From Carnegiea gigantea (Eukaryota > Streptophyta > Magnoliopsida > Caryophyllales > Cactaceae): 64,000 nucleotides of DNA. Below the pieces are notes generated by a model. It made no database searches. It saw nothing but the letters and a program-made list of their open reading frames with translations, and was not told the DNA's origin. The position numbers and the translations under genes were made by a program. The stretch lies in NCBI GenBank assembly GCA_029747015.1, contig JAKOGI010000127.1, positions 147,501 to 211,500 on the forward strand, written 5' to 3'. Shown here piece by piece: positions 20,610 through 31,108 of this stretch (positions within the stretch are counted from its first letter, which is position 1; each line of letters starts with the position of its first letter).

Positions 20610-21900
20610 CAGGTGCAGAGGCTTTTGAGCCTTATTGATGTTTACGAAAAATTATTAGGTAACGTATCGTGGTTGATTGATAGAGGAGCCTCGTATCACA
20701 TGACTTGTAACCTCACAAAAATTGATGAAGTTACAAACATCCAACCCATACCTATCTCTCTTCCAAACGGCACTCACACTTTGACCAAAAAAAGAAGGGA
20801 ACAGTGACATTAGAAATGGGAGAGCCTTTAAAAGATGTTTTATATGTTCCCGAACTCAACTGTAACCTTTTTATCTGTGGCTAAATTATATAGAGATTTG
20901 AAATGTACTGTGACATTTTTTGATGATTCTTGTGTGTTACAAGACCGCACTTCGACGACTCTTATTGGAGTGGGTGAGCACCGAGATGGGGTATACTACT
21001 ATTCAGGGGCACCAAAGGTGAAGAACCAAGTGAATGTAGTACGAACAAGACAATTATGGCACCACTGCTTTGGGCATCCTTCTCATGAAGTCATGTCGTA
21101 TTTCTTTGAAAATTCAGGAATTTATGGAGGTAATAAAAACATTTCTGATGCATGTTTTAAGGCCAAGCAAACTAGAAGTCGATTTGTTACAAGTGATAAT
21201 AAAGCTAGTGATTTACTTGAGCTTGTTCATTGTGATATTTGGGGGCCATAGAGTAAAAGCCTCCTGCAGCACATCTTATTTTCTCACTATTATAGATGAC
21301 ACTAGTAGAGCTACTTGGGTGTACCTAATGCAAGAGAAGAGCTAGGTAGCTAAACTGCTAAAGGGTTTTGTAGCTATGGCACAAAAACAATTTGGAAAAG
21401 GTGTAAAGATTATAAGGATTGACAATGGTCTTGAATTTAAATCCGGACCGATGAAAGAATTCTACCTCACCAATGGAATTATTCATCAAACTAGTTGCGT
21501 GGAGACCCCTAACAGAATGGTAGGGTGGAATGCAAGCATAGACACATTCTTAACATGGCTAGGGCATTATGATTTCAAGCCGGGTTGCCTTTAAGGTTTT
21601 GGGGTGAATGCATCTTAATAGCGACACATTTAATAAATAGAACACCCAATAGAGTATTGGACGAAAAAAGTCCGCATGAGGTTCTCTATCACCAACAACC
21701 ATCTTATGATCATCTCAGAGTATTTGAGTGTTTGTGTTTTGCCAAAAATTGCCCAAAACCTAAAGACAAGTTTGCGACACATAGTAGGAAAGGCATTTTT
21801 TTGGGGTATCCTTATTGGCAAAAAGGCTAGAAGATCTATGATTTAGAAACCCATGAGATATTTGTTAGTAGGGACGTTATATTTTATGAAGACGTGTTTC
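20610..21900 (+). pseudogene. pol: Copia-2 protease and integrase remnant
   Basis: The protease reads WLIDRGASYHMTCN at about 20670, where the catalytic DTG has become DRG. Then SVAKLYRDLKC and LWHHCFGHPSHEVM (pre-integrase). Integrase core blocks are RIDNGLEFKSGPMKEFY near 21418 and a damaged QNGVVERK region near 21510. These are followed by FWGECILIATHLINRTP and RKGIFLGYPYWQKG. Several stops and frameshifts, plus the lost protease residue, make it non-functional. Confidence 0.85.
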
Positions 21901-22429
21901 CTTTCGGCAAAGATGACAAAGCAGAAATCCCAGTTCCACAGCATGGCGAGAAGCAAAGAGGCTTATGTTTGATGATAATGAGGATTTGACCACATCGGAC
22001 TGTGAAATTGGCACACCAACCCAGCCCAACACAAGGGGGAGTCTAAGTAATGGGCCAGAAGTGTGCTAGAGCAAGACAGACTGGATCCACCAGCCATTGC
22101 CGTCCCAGATCAGCAAACCCAAGGCTTAGATTGCTCACCAGGCCAGGGAGAGCAACGAGAAGGTCGAGGTCCTACAGGTGACACGAGCCCAGACCATCAG
22201 CCCCAGAACTCGGATTGCCCAGGAGCAAGTGGGCCAGTGCCGGCCCAGCCTGTGGACGTGGTGACAGGCCCAGAAAGATGCCAGCCCACTTGGATGATTT
22301 TGTGTGTTACGGTGCCCCAATTAAAGAACCCCTCTCGCCGGCTCCGCCACTGCAAAAAGGGTCCTCAGGTGCGCGCTATCCTATAACCAATTATGTCACA
22401 AGTGCAAATTTTTCTATCTCTCACCAAAA
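21901..22429 (+). pseudogene. Copia-2 integrase-RT linker
   Basis: The linker between integrase and RT: low-complexity, GC-richer than its neighbours, encoding proline- and glutamine-rich text in shifting frames. No domain is expected here. The RT part resumes with ITNYVTSANFSISHQKYLA near 22380-22440. Confidence 0.65.
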
Positions 22430-24019
22430 ATATTTAGCTGCAATTACAAAGGTGGTTGAGCCCAGGTTTTGTTCAGAAGCTGTGAAAGAACCTCAGTGGC
22501 GACAAGCAATGGCAGAAGAAATCAAAGCCTTAGAAGACAATTAAACATGGGAAGTAGTAGATCTTCCACTAGGTAAGAAGCCCATTGGCTGCAAGTGGGT
22601 GTATTGTGTGAAGTATAATTCAGATGGTTCACTTCAACGCTATAAGGCACGTTTGGTCATATGAGGAGATCATCAAGCTGAATGATTCGACTACAATGAA
22701 ACATTTGCACCAGTGGCAAAAATGACTAGCGTACGTTGTTTTCTGGCAGTGGCCGTTGCGAAAGGTTGGAAATTACATCAGTTAGATGTCAACAACGCCT
22801 TCCTGTATGGCGACCTTGATGAAGTAGTATATATGAGCATGTCACCCGGTTTTAAATCCCGCTCTACTAACAAGGTTTGCAAATTGAGAAAATCCCTTTA
22901 CGGTCTTCACCAATCACCCAAACAATGGTTCGCCAAACTGTCCTCCAGACCAAACTTTGTGCGTACGTTTTTGTTCGATCCTACGCAGATGATTCCTTGT
23001 TTATTTATCGAAAAAGGGAAATTTTCATGGCCTTGTTAGTGTGCGTTGATGATATTGTATTAGTAGGAAACAATACTCAGGCATATGAGGCATTCAAAAA
23101 TTATCTCCATGCATGTTTTAGCATTAAAGGCTTAGGTCCTCTAAAATATTTTCTGGGTATTGAGGTAGCTCGAGGACCACAAGGCATGTTCTTATGCTAA
23201 CGTAAGTATACGCTTAAGATAGTACAAGAATGTGGTCTTTTAGGAGCGAAGCCTATAGATTTTCCCATCAAAGAAAATCATAAGCTTGCTTTGACAGATG
23301 GGGCTTTCTTGAAAGATACAGCAAAGTACCGAAGATTGATTGCTCGTTTAATTTATCTTACAATTACACGACCTGATCTTGTCTACACAGTCCATATCTT
23401 ATCACAGTTTATGCAGACTCCCCGAGAAGAGCACATGGAAGCTGCTCGGTGTGTGCTACACTATTTGAAAGGAACTGCTGGATTTGGAATATTCCTAAAG
23501 GCCAGCTCTGAGATGAATCTCTATGGGTTATGTGATTCAGATTGGGGGGCATGCCCATTTTCTAGAAGATCATTAACAGGGTATTTTGTGCAACTTGGTA
23601 CGTCACCTATCTCTTGGAAAACCAAGAAACAAGCAACTGTTTCTAGATCTTCAGCTGAAGTTGAATACAGATCTATGGTAGTTGCTACTAATGAGTTGGT
23701 TTGGTTGTGCAGTTTATTGGCATCCTTAGGAGTTTTCTTGCAATAGCCCATGAAGTTGTTTTGTGATAGCCAAGCTTCCTTACATATAGCCAAAAACCCA
23801 GTGTTTCATGAGCGCACAAAACACATTGAGATTGATTGTCATTTTGTCTGGGAGAAGGTGGTCGCTGGCATCCTTACGTTATCACATGTTGGCACAAAAG
23901 ATCAACCGGCCGACCTCTTCACCAAAGCGCTTGGAAAGCGGCAGTTTCGGTATTTGCAAAGCAAGTTGGGTCTGATTGACTCGTCAGCTCCAACTTTGGG
24001 GGGAGTATTAGGAGAGTAA
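22430..24019 (+). pseudogene. pol: Copia-2 RT and RNase H remnant
   Basis: RT blocks: [58 protein letters not shown], and the active site in the form VCVDDIVLVGN (YVDD changed to CVDD) near 23041. RNase H blocks: CDSDWGACPFSRRSLTGYF, SRSSAEVEYRSM and [12 protein letters not shown]. Stops occur throughout, for example in the ARLVI and HQAE region near 22660-22690. The final short frame runs into the 3' LTR and ends there, as is usual for copia pol. Confidence 0.88.
23998..24005 (+). other. Copia-2 polypurine tract
   Basis: GGGGGGAG immediately before the 3' LTR, which starts TATTAGG at 24006. Confidence 0.88.
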
Positions 24020-24243
24020 GTTGTATTAGGAAATAAATTGATGTGCAAGTAGATTCAAAATAGGTATGTCATTGGTAAGTTTCCTTGTATTGTTAGAATT
24101 TGGTTTTAACTTGATTGCTTGGCATGTAAGCAAGCGGTTGGCTTGTGTATAAATTGAATGGCCTTATAGCCATATAATACTAGAGAAAGAAGAGCACGAA
24201 ATTCCAGCCCTAAAAATCCAAACACAAAGCTTCAAATTCTTTA
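24006..24243 (+). repeat. Copia-2 3' LTR, uninterrupted
   Basis: 238 bp, TATTAGGAGAG to AAATTCTTTA, followed by GTTTG (target duplication). It preserves the undisrupted site of the Sirevirus insertion and gives the reference for the split 5' LTR. Confidence 0.93.
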
Positions 24244-24248
24244 GTTTG

Positions 24249-24831
24249 GATTATAACGTTGAAAAAAATTTGATGAAAAAATGAGTGAAAAATTAAGTAG
24301 TTCTAGCTAATTAATTTCATTTTCCTTCCAAAAATTGAAGGAAAGCGTGGGAAAAATTTATCGAAAGCATTCCCTCTAGCTCTCAAAAAGCAATGATGTT
24401 AGAAACCAGAATTAAATGTTGGCATCAATGACATCGCTGCTGATTCTCACTCTCTCTTCCTCCACTATCTCCATCCTCCCATTCCAGACCCTCATTTTCC
24501 ACCTTCAACTTGGCTTTCTCTCTCCTTTCCATTACCATCATCATCATCGTCAATTAACTGTATGTGGTTGAGGTGATGTTTTTGAGGCAATCTTGGAGCT
24601 CAAATCAGGCTAATCTTGAAAATTTTTGGTATATGTGGTTAAGATGGATAACCCCTAAAATCTATGTCCAGATTCCAAATAGAGGAACTGTATCTTTTTG
24701 AATTTTTTTCCTTATATATTTCTCTTAAATCTAACAAGATAAAATAGTGACTTTCTTCTTATTTTGCTTTTCATTACATGTTCTGTTCTTTACAGTTTCT
24801 TAGGTCCAAACAAGACCTTAATGTTGCAAGT
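24249..24831. other. Non-coding spacer
   Basis: No gene recognised. A pyrimidine-rich stretch (about 24440-24545, TCTCTTCC and CATCATCATC words) lies in AT-rich sequence. It is the right flank of Copia-2 and the left flank of the Tnt1-like LTR. Confidence 0.55.
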
Positions 24832-25419
24832 TGTTACGAAAAGGCGGAATAATGCAGAAGCAAATTCTTTTCCCTCTTTGTGCAATTAAAATAGGCAATT
24901 AAAATAAATAAATATCGTAGATAAGGACACACAATTTTTTACGTGGAAAACCCTCCAAAACAAAAGTAAAAACCACGGTACTATCAATCCAAACATACTT
25001 CCATTATTTTATAGTAGGATTATAAATATATCTCCTCTAGATAATTTAGATACACTCAATATCTCATCCACTCGGATGGTATACAAAAGATACTTTCTCA
25101 CCTAAGTTTGGTGGAACAGCCTCACCAATTTATAGTGGTTTTTCCCTCAAGTGCTTCTATCACTTGATTGTTTGTGTTGTTATTTCTGCGAAGGAAGATT
25201 ACGCTTCTATTTAAAGAGGTATTGGCAGAAATATAACCAATGAAAAAAACCTCTCATATGAAAACGCATCACCATTCTTAATTCTAAAACGTAAGTTTTG
25301 AACGTTTCCTCCATTGTTTTTTGTCTTTATTTCTCTCTTTCTCTCTCTCCCCTTTCCTTCTTTTGCTGTTTTTTTAAATTTGTGTAACTCCTACTAATTA
25401 AGGAACGAATTCTAATAAT
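24832..25419 (-). repeat. Copia-4 3' LTR
   Basis: About 588 bp between TGTTACGAAAAGG (plus-strand left end) and the polypurine tract (GAAGGGGGAG on the minus strand, 25421-25430). The right end reads CTAATA, so on the element's strand the LTR would start TATTAG and end AACA. With no second LTR to align, the ends are provisional. Internal text such as GTGGAAAACCCTCCAAAAC is typical of this LTR group. Confidence 0.72.
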
Positions 25420-25439
25420 TCTCCCCCTTCCTGACTTAA

Positions 25440-27511
25440 CTGGGGAACATCACACCGGTACCTTCGCAATAGTTTTCAAACTTCTTGGTCGGTAGTACCT
25501 TCGTCATTATGTCTGACTAATTTTCATCAATGTGGACTTTCTCAAACTGTAAAAGCTTATTTTCTAACACTTCCCGTATCCAATGATAGCGAACATCAAC
25601 ATGTTTCGAATAGGAGTGGCAAGTAGAGTTCTTGGCTAAATGTATCGCACTTTGGCTATCATATTAGCAACACTTATTGGTCTTGCTCATAGCCTAATTC
25701 GAGTAGGAAATTTCTCATCTATATAATCTCCTTACATGTGTTAGTAGCTACAATATATTCAGCCGCTGTAGTTGATAGGACAACACATTTTTGGAGCTTA
25801 GATTGCCAAAACACTGCTCCCCCTGTAAAAGTAGTCAAATACCCAGAAGTTGATTTCCGAGAATCAATATCACCGACTAGGCCAGCATCTGTGTAGCCCG
25901 CTAACACGGGTTTTTCTTGAGCAAAACACAAACATTTCTTGGTTGTTCCCCTAAGATATTGCAATATTCATGTTACCGTTGTCCAGTGTTCTTTTCCTGG
26001 ATTAGTCAAGAATCGACTTACAACACCTACTACGTAAGCAATATTAGGCCTAGTACATACCATAGTGTACATATCATAACGTACATTAGGCTTCCGATAG
26101 CAAATGAATAAGGAACATTCTTCATTTCTGCCTTTTCATTCCCACTTGTTAGACTTTGCTTTGTACTTAGCTTGAAATGTCCAACAAGTGGGGTGCTAAC
26201 AGGTTTGGCCTTATGCATGTTGAATCTTTCTAACAATTTTTCAACATATTTCTCTTAAGATAACCATAATGACTTCTTTGATCTATCTCGAGTTATTTTC
26301 ATCCTAAGGATCTTGTTTGCTGATCCCAAATCCTTTATGGCAAATGATTTACTTAACGCCTTCTTTAAAGCAGAAAATTTCATTGGATCATGCCTAACAA
26401 TTATCATGTCATCGACATAGAGCAATAATATGATGAAATCACCACCATCATATTTCTTTATGAAGACACAATGATCAGTGAGTGTCTTCTTGAAATTATG
26501 CTTTGCCATAAAAGAACTGAATTTCTTATACCATTGCCTAGGTGCTTGTTTAAGACCATAGAGACTCTTTTGAAGTCGGCATGCGAAATTTTCTTTGCCT
26601 ACAACTTCAAACCCTCCAGATTGTTCCATATATATTTCTTGCTCTAGGCTACCATGTAAAAATGCAGTCTTGATGTCAAGTTATTCTATTTCCAAGCCTA
26701 AACTGGTGGCTAGACCAAGGACAACTCGGATTGAAGACATTTTCACAACAGGAGAGTATATCTCTTCAAAATCTATCCATTTCTTCTGATTGAAACCTTC
26801 CACTACCAAATAAGCTTTATACCTTGATCTTGGGTTATTCTCCTCATTCTTGAGTCTATACACCCATTTGTTTCTCAAGGCCTTTCTTCCTTTAGGCTAT
26901 TGCACTAGATCATACGTATGATTCCCACGTAAGGATTTAATTTCTTCTTGCATGGCTTTCATCCATTCTACCTTATGGCTATCAGCCATTGCTTCTTCGT
27001 AACTCTGAGGCTCTCCCTCATTTGTGAGAGTTACATATTCATCTGAGTTATATCTAGTGGATGGTCTTCTTTCTCTGGTAGATCGCCTCAATCGAGGCTC
27101 TTCTTGAAATCTTTCCTCAGTAGATTCAGCGCCAAATCTGGTCGACTCATCTGGATCTTCCTCTCGATAATCATTGGAGGAAGAGGTAGAATTATCATTT
27201 GCGCTAGTTTGATTATTATTTTCTGTTGTGTTCTCTCCTGCATTATCACGAACCATAGGGGATGAACCAGAATCAAAATCTCTAATAACTCTGTGTTTAG
27301 GATTTTTCTTTTTCAAATCTTCTGTGGTTTGGTCTTCAAAGAATACAACATCTCGACTTCTTATAATCCTTCTACTTAGAGGATGCCAAAGTCGATAGCC
27401 AATCTCATCTCTGGGTGATCCGAGATAAATACACTCCCTTGTTTTCGAATCAAGTTTGGCTCGCTCATCCTTAGGAATATGGACGAATACTCGATAGCCA
27501 AACACTTTCAA
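25440..27511 (-). pseudogene. pol: Copia-4 RT and RNase H
   Basis: From the linker (RRSTRERRPSTRYNSDEYV, near 27060) the order is EWMKAMQEEIKSLRGNHTYDLV, RNKWVYRLKNEENN, ARYKAYLVVEGF-like block, [28 protein letters not shown] and the RT site LLYVDDMIIVRHD near 26400. Then come GSLMYVMICTLWYVLGL and RNase H with GYTDAGLVGDIDSRKSTSGY (DADW changed to DAGLV) near 25880. Stops split the frame near 26896, 26680, 26255 and 26030. Inactive. Confidence 0.87.
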
Positions 27512-28455
27512 GTGATTGTGTTATACCTTCTATTTGGACCAAATTTCCTCTGGGATAGCACCATCCAAAGGTTTATTATGTCAGTCTTCACAGCCTCTCC
27601 CCAAAAGGACTTAGGGAGTTTAGCGTGAAAAAGCATACATTGAACTCTTTCTTTGATTCTTCAATTCATTCTCTCATCTAAGCCATTTAGCTGAGGTGTC
27701 TTCGATAGCGTTTTCTCTAGCCAGATCCCATGCAACTTGCAATATGACTCAAAGGGACCACGGTATTTTCCACCATTGTCCGCTCGAACGCTCTTTAATT
27801 TTTGTCCAATTTCACGTTCCACTTTAGCATGAAACTCATTGAATGCTTCAAGGACTTGGTCCTTTGTTTTCAACAAAGAAAGCCAAATCATTCTTGAATG
27901 GTCATCGATAAAAGTAACATAGTATAATGCTCCACCAAGTGACTTTTCAGTCATAGAGCATACATCACTATAAACCAAATCAAGAATGTACTTTCTTCTG
28001 GTGGGTCGAATATTTTTATAAAATTCCACCCTATGTTGTTTGCCAACCAAACAATCTATACAAGGCTCAAGCGATTTGCCTTCTATATTGGGAAGGAGCG
28101 CTTTTCTGGGTAGGATTTGCAATCCTTTTTCATTCATGTCCAAGTCTTCTATGTCATAACTCCAAATTTGAGTTATCATAGGCAACATTAAGCTCCCCCT
28201 TGCACAACTTTCCTTACATAAAGTACAAGGACCCTTCCTTTTTTCCTCTAGAAATAATTAGATTTCCTTTGGTGAGCTTCCATATTCCTCCACATAAGCA
28301 ATTAACCAAATCGTCATCATCAAGTTTTCCTACCAATATAAGATTGAGGTGCATGTCAGGAACATGCTTCACATCTTTTAACAAGAGCTTGCATCCTGTG
28401 TTGGTTATCAAGGTGATGTCACCAATACCAATGATTTTGCTCGAAACTTGATTCC
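27512..28455 (-). pseudogene. pol: Copia-4 integrase and pre-integrase
   Basis: The protease tail begins KMGNQVSSKIIGIGDI at about 28453, followed by LKDVKHVPDMHLNLI. The zinc-binding region contains CIDCLVGKQHRVEF. The integrase core has LVYSDVCSM (first D), SVRADNGGKYRG (second D) and TPQLNGLDERMN, where the usual QNGVxER is altered. FWGEAV-like text and YRVFVHIPKDERAKLD follow. The frame is interrupted near 27660 and 28190. Confidence 0.86.
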
Positions 28456-28699
28456 CCATCTTGTATTTATTATGGGTCTTTGGGTACCCGTAGATGCCCG
28501 TAAATCGCCATTCCGGAAGAGACCCAAAGTTTTTAACTGTAACGTCGACATGGTTCAATGAGATAGACATAAGCGAAACATCAAGCCCTTTTCTCCATAG
28601 TAATGAGACTCTGCCCGAACGACTTGTAGCATCAACTGCTACCCCATCAAAGTCCTTGAATTTCTTCTTAATAATCTCCATTTCACGTGAAATTTGTTC
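28456..28699 (-). pseudogene. LINE ORF2 endonuclease, second piece
   Basis: Encodes MEIIKKKFKDFDGVAVDA, then SGRVSLLWRKGLDVSLMSIS and WRFTGIYGYPKT. This is the middle of the apurinic/apyrimidinic-type endonuclease of plant L1-type LINEs (the GLxLLW and WRxTGxYGxP blocks). It continues the endonuclease start at 30991-31090 across the inserted block 28700-30990. At its downstream end the frame runs straight into Copia-4 protease sequence, so one open frame (28681-28214) is half LINE and half copia. Confidence 0.82.
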
Positions 28700-28710
28700 A
28701 CTTGATTATT

Positions 28711-28873
28711 GGAGTTTTTGGCGTCATTGCTAGGGATGGCGTTGTGAAATTTGGTTGCCTTGAGTCGTAGTTTTAATTATTCAAGTCATTTGTGTCGTTT
28801 TCGTTTTAGTTTTGCAATCGTAATTTTTAGTTGTGCTTAAGTTGTTAACTTAGTTTTAGAAATTAAGTTTGTA
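28711..28873 (+). repeat. Inverted repeat, left arm (PBS plus leader)
   Basis: Reads AGTTTTTGGCGTCATTGC, then GGATGGCGTTGTGAAATTTG and GCCTTGAGTCGTAG on the plus strand. It is the reverse complement of 29337-29495 with scattered substitutions. It contains a degenerate copy of the PBS. Only about 11 bp outside the arm precede the LINE junction. Confidence 0.85.
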
Positions 28874-29336
28874 CATGACTGCTCATTTCTGATGACAATC
28901 ACATTTCTAGACCAATGACCAACTACTAGCTACCTTTAAATACATTTGCTTGTTTGATGTTTGGGGCCAACAGTTTAACAAGTTGAAGTGGGCCCTTACT
29001 TGTGCTTCATTGACATGGTGAATGTACTCTTTCTGGATCCAACTCTTTACTTTTTACTGTTTCTATGTTGTTGAGAGTTGGTCTTCTATGTTCGATAAAC
29101 TACTTCGTGCTCTAATAAATTTTGATTTAAGTAGCACCTTTGAGCTTGATATGGAGTGGATGATGCTCCATAGGCCCCTATTTGAGCGCATTTTTGAGGG
29201 CTATAGCTTAGGTGTAATTCAACACCTGACCTGGTATAAATGTTCCTTTTTATCTCCTGCTTTTATTTTGTTTTCTTTTGTATATATTTGTGGCTTTCTT
29301 TTATTTTTGTATTGTTTTTGGGTTTTAGAGTCATGT
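28874..29336. other. Loop between inverted arms
   Basis: 463 bp without recognisable protein. The right side (TTTTATTTTGTTTTCTTTTG and GGGTTTTAGAGTCATG) resembles, on the other strand, text just inside the LTR at about 56900-56985, so it is probably leader sequence of the same element family. Confidence 0.55.
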
Positions 29337-29495
29337 ATAAACTTAATTTCTAAAACTAAATTAACAATTTAAGCACAACCAAAAATTATGATTACAAGAC
29401 TAAAACGAAAACGAGACAAATGACTTGAATAATTAAACTACGACTCAAGGCAATCAAATTTTACAACGCCATCCCCGCCAACGGCGCTAAAAACT
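29337..29495 (-). repeat. Inverted repeat, right arm (PBS plus leader)
   Basis: On the minus strand this starts directly after the LTR with AGTTTTTAGCGCCGTTGGCG. That matches the TGGCGCCGTTGCC-type PBS used by Athila/Tat-like gypsy elements (tRNA-Asp class). The leader follows. Its inverted partner is 28711-28873. Confidence 0.85.
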
Positions 29496-30990
29496 TGTTA
29501 TGATTTTTCACAAGCATACATTATTTAGTCATAGCACTTGAGGATCGATCTGCAGGGATGGATTGTAAAATTAGGTTATCAAAATCCTCATTGAAGTTAA
29601 AACTAGATGCCAAATTAAACAAAACTAAGGACAAATTATTCTACCAAAGAAATCATTAAACTAAAGAAACAAAAGCAAATAGGTATGAGTTGATATGGAG
29701 TGACCTAATGTTCTGATTTGCTCAACTCCACAGGCAAGCAAATAGAAGCAGAGCAACAGGCATAAAGACAGAAGCAGAGCAAACAAATTCAAAGAGCCAA
29801 CAACATAGAAATAGAGCCCAAATCACAACAAAAAGGAACCGAGTTCAGAAATTCAACAAAAAAGCTTGTAAATTCAATCACCAATATCCAAACTTGTACT
29901 CAAAATAGGGAGTAAACCATAATCTAATTCCACTAATTTGAGAATTAAGAATAAGATCTGAAACTGGAAATTAGAATGAAACTAAAGAAATTAAAACTAC
30001 AAGGAAACTCTCCCCTCTACTCTACGCTAAGCTACCCCCTTGCTCTGCTTTCAAATTATATCCCCCCAAAAGAGAAAAAAAAAACTACTCACATCTCTTC
30101 ATTGCTCCATTAATATCATATTCAAAACCTTCCAACTGCCAGGAGATGAACAAGCCATTTGAATCCTGATTGCGTAGCCCGTGGAAGAGAGAGAGGAATT
30201 AGCGATTTATTGCTAATGAAGGATTTAAGCAAGTAGTAACGGTTGCAAATTGGTGATGATGATGCAATTCATGGCGAAGAGAAAGGAGTAACGTATGAGA
30301 AGGAAAATGAACAAGTTGCCCTGCTCTGTTCCTTCTCGGTTTGCTGCACTCGGTTTTCTGGGCAGAAGAAACAGGGGAAAGAAGAAAAGGAATGGGTAAT
30401 GCCCGAACAATGAAAGAGAAGAGAGAAATCAAGAGGGGCATCAGTTATGGCTTTCGAGTTGGAAGAAGAAAAGCCAGGAGCCCTGCTTTTCGGGTTCTCT
30501 ATTCTGGGCAGCCAGGGACTGCTGAGCTTCGATGAAGAAGAAGAAGAGGAGGAAGGGGAGGGGGCTGTCATGTGCGTGGGGCGTGCCTCACTTAAGTGAG
30601 GAAGATGGGTTGAGCAAAAAGGGAAAAAAAAAATAGAAGCTGGGCTGACCCATAAGAAAAAAAACAAGGAAAAAAAAAAGAAGGGAAGAGAGAGGGAGAC
30701 CGAGTCTGGGAAGAGGAGTGGGCCACTGGGCCGAGAAGGAGAGAAGGAAGGAGGGTCTGAAAATGCACCTGGGCTGGGCTTGCACGCTAGGCCGGTTCTC
30801 TTTCATCTTCTTCATTTCTCCACTTAGTCCAATATCAATTATATGAGCATTATGGTTTTTTCCAATTTTTTTAAAATTCCAAATTCCTATAAAACAAATA
30901 AAACAATATTAAAATTCTAATTAAGTAGTTTATTTCGAGCAAATATTATACAATAAAAAGGTATAAAATATCATAATTTATGGTTTAACA
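29496..30990 (-). repeat. Gypsy-like LTR, copy A
   Basis: 1495 bp, plus-strand ends TGTTATGATTTTTC and GGTTTAACA. The last 180 bp (CTTCATTTCTCC to TTTAACA) align with the right ends of the LTRs finishing at 55370 and 58080, sharing AAAATTCTAA, TTATTT(C/T)GAG and AAATATTA. The short open frames near 30200-30670 are artefacts of purine-rich LTR sequence. Confidence 0.8.
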
Positions 30991-31090
30991 TGTACTAGCT
31001 TGGTTTCGTGGAAAAAAATCAAGCTCGGTGAATGCCTCTGTAAGAAGGTACGAAGCCTGCTAACTACCTCCGGGTCACCTAGCCCACGGT
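30991..31090 (-). pseudogene. LINE ORF2 endonuclease, N-terminal piece
   Basis: The minus strand encodes GLGDPEVVSRLRTFLQRHSP, then SLIFFHETKLVH. This is the start of an L1-type endonuclease (WNxxGLGxPxTVxxL ... FLxETKL). It is cut at 30990 by the gypsy-like LTR and resumes at 28699. Confidence 0.78.
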
Positions 31091-31108
31091 AGTAAAGGCA
31101 TGTGACGC

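Larger units (their letters stand above)
9061..24243 (+). mobile_element. Copia-2: old element split by a Sirevirus
   Basis: A plus-strand Ty1/copia element of about 4.9 kb once the insertion at 9168-19426 is set aside. LTRs begin TATTAGGAGAG and end AAATTCTTTA, so the termini are TA...TA rather than TG...CA. They are flanked by the perfect duplication GTTTG (9056-9060 and 24244-24248). The two LTRs differ at about 10 of 237 positions plus one indel, far more than in Copia-1 or the Sirevirus. The interior carries recognisable gag, protease, integrase, RT and RNase H with many stops. It is dead and the oldest layer of this nest. Confidence 0.93.
24832..28455 (-). mobile_element. Copia-4: 5'-truncated Tnt1-like element
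   Basis: A minus-strand copia element with its 3' LTR (24832-25419), polypurine tract, RNase H, RT, integrase and the end of the protease region. The 5' LTR, PBS and gag are missing. Protein words such as KLSTKQSLTSGNEKAEM and SPVVKMSSIRVVLGLATSL place it near the Tnt1-94 group. At its 5' end it joins LINE sequence at about 28455 in the same reading frame. Many stops and shifts are present. Confidence 0.88.
28700..30990 (-). mobile_element. Gypsy-like LTR insertion with inverted 5' UTR
   Basis: A 2.3-kb block inserted in the LINE endonuclease. It comprises a 1495-bp LTR (29496-30990), its PBS and leader, a 463-bp unique loop, and an inverted copy of the PBS plus leader at the other end (28711-28873). 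The flanks TGTAC (30991-30995) and TGTTC (28695-28699) may be a diverged target duplication. No 3' LTR and no coding sequence remain. The LTR is related to those at 53558-55370 and 57004-58080. Confidence 0.78.

Noticed and set aside
30199..30667. Several overlapping frames of 60-130 codons
   Set aside because: Purine/pyrimidine-biased LTR sequence, overlapping on both strands, serine/phenylalanine runs.
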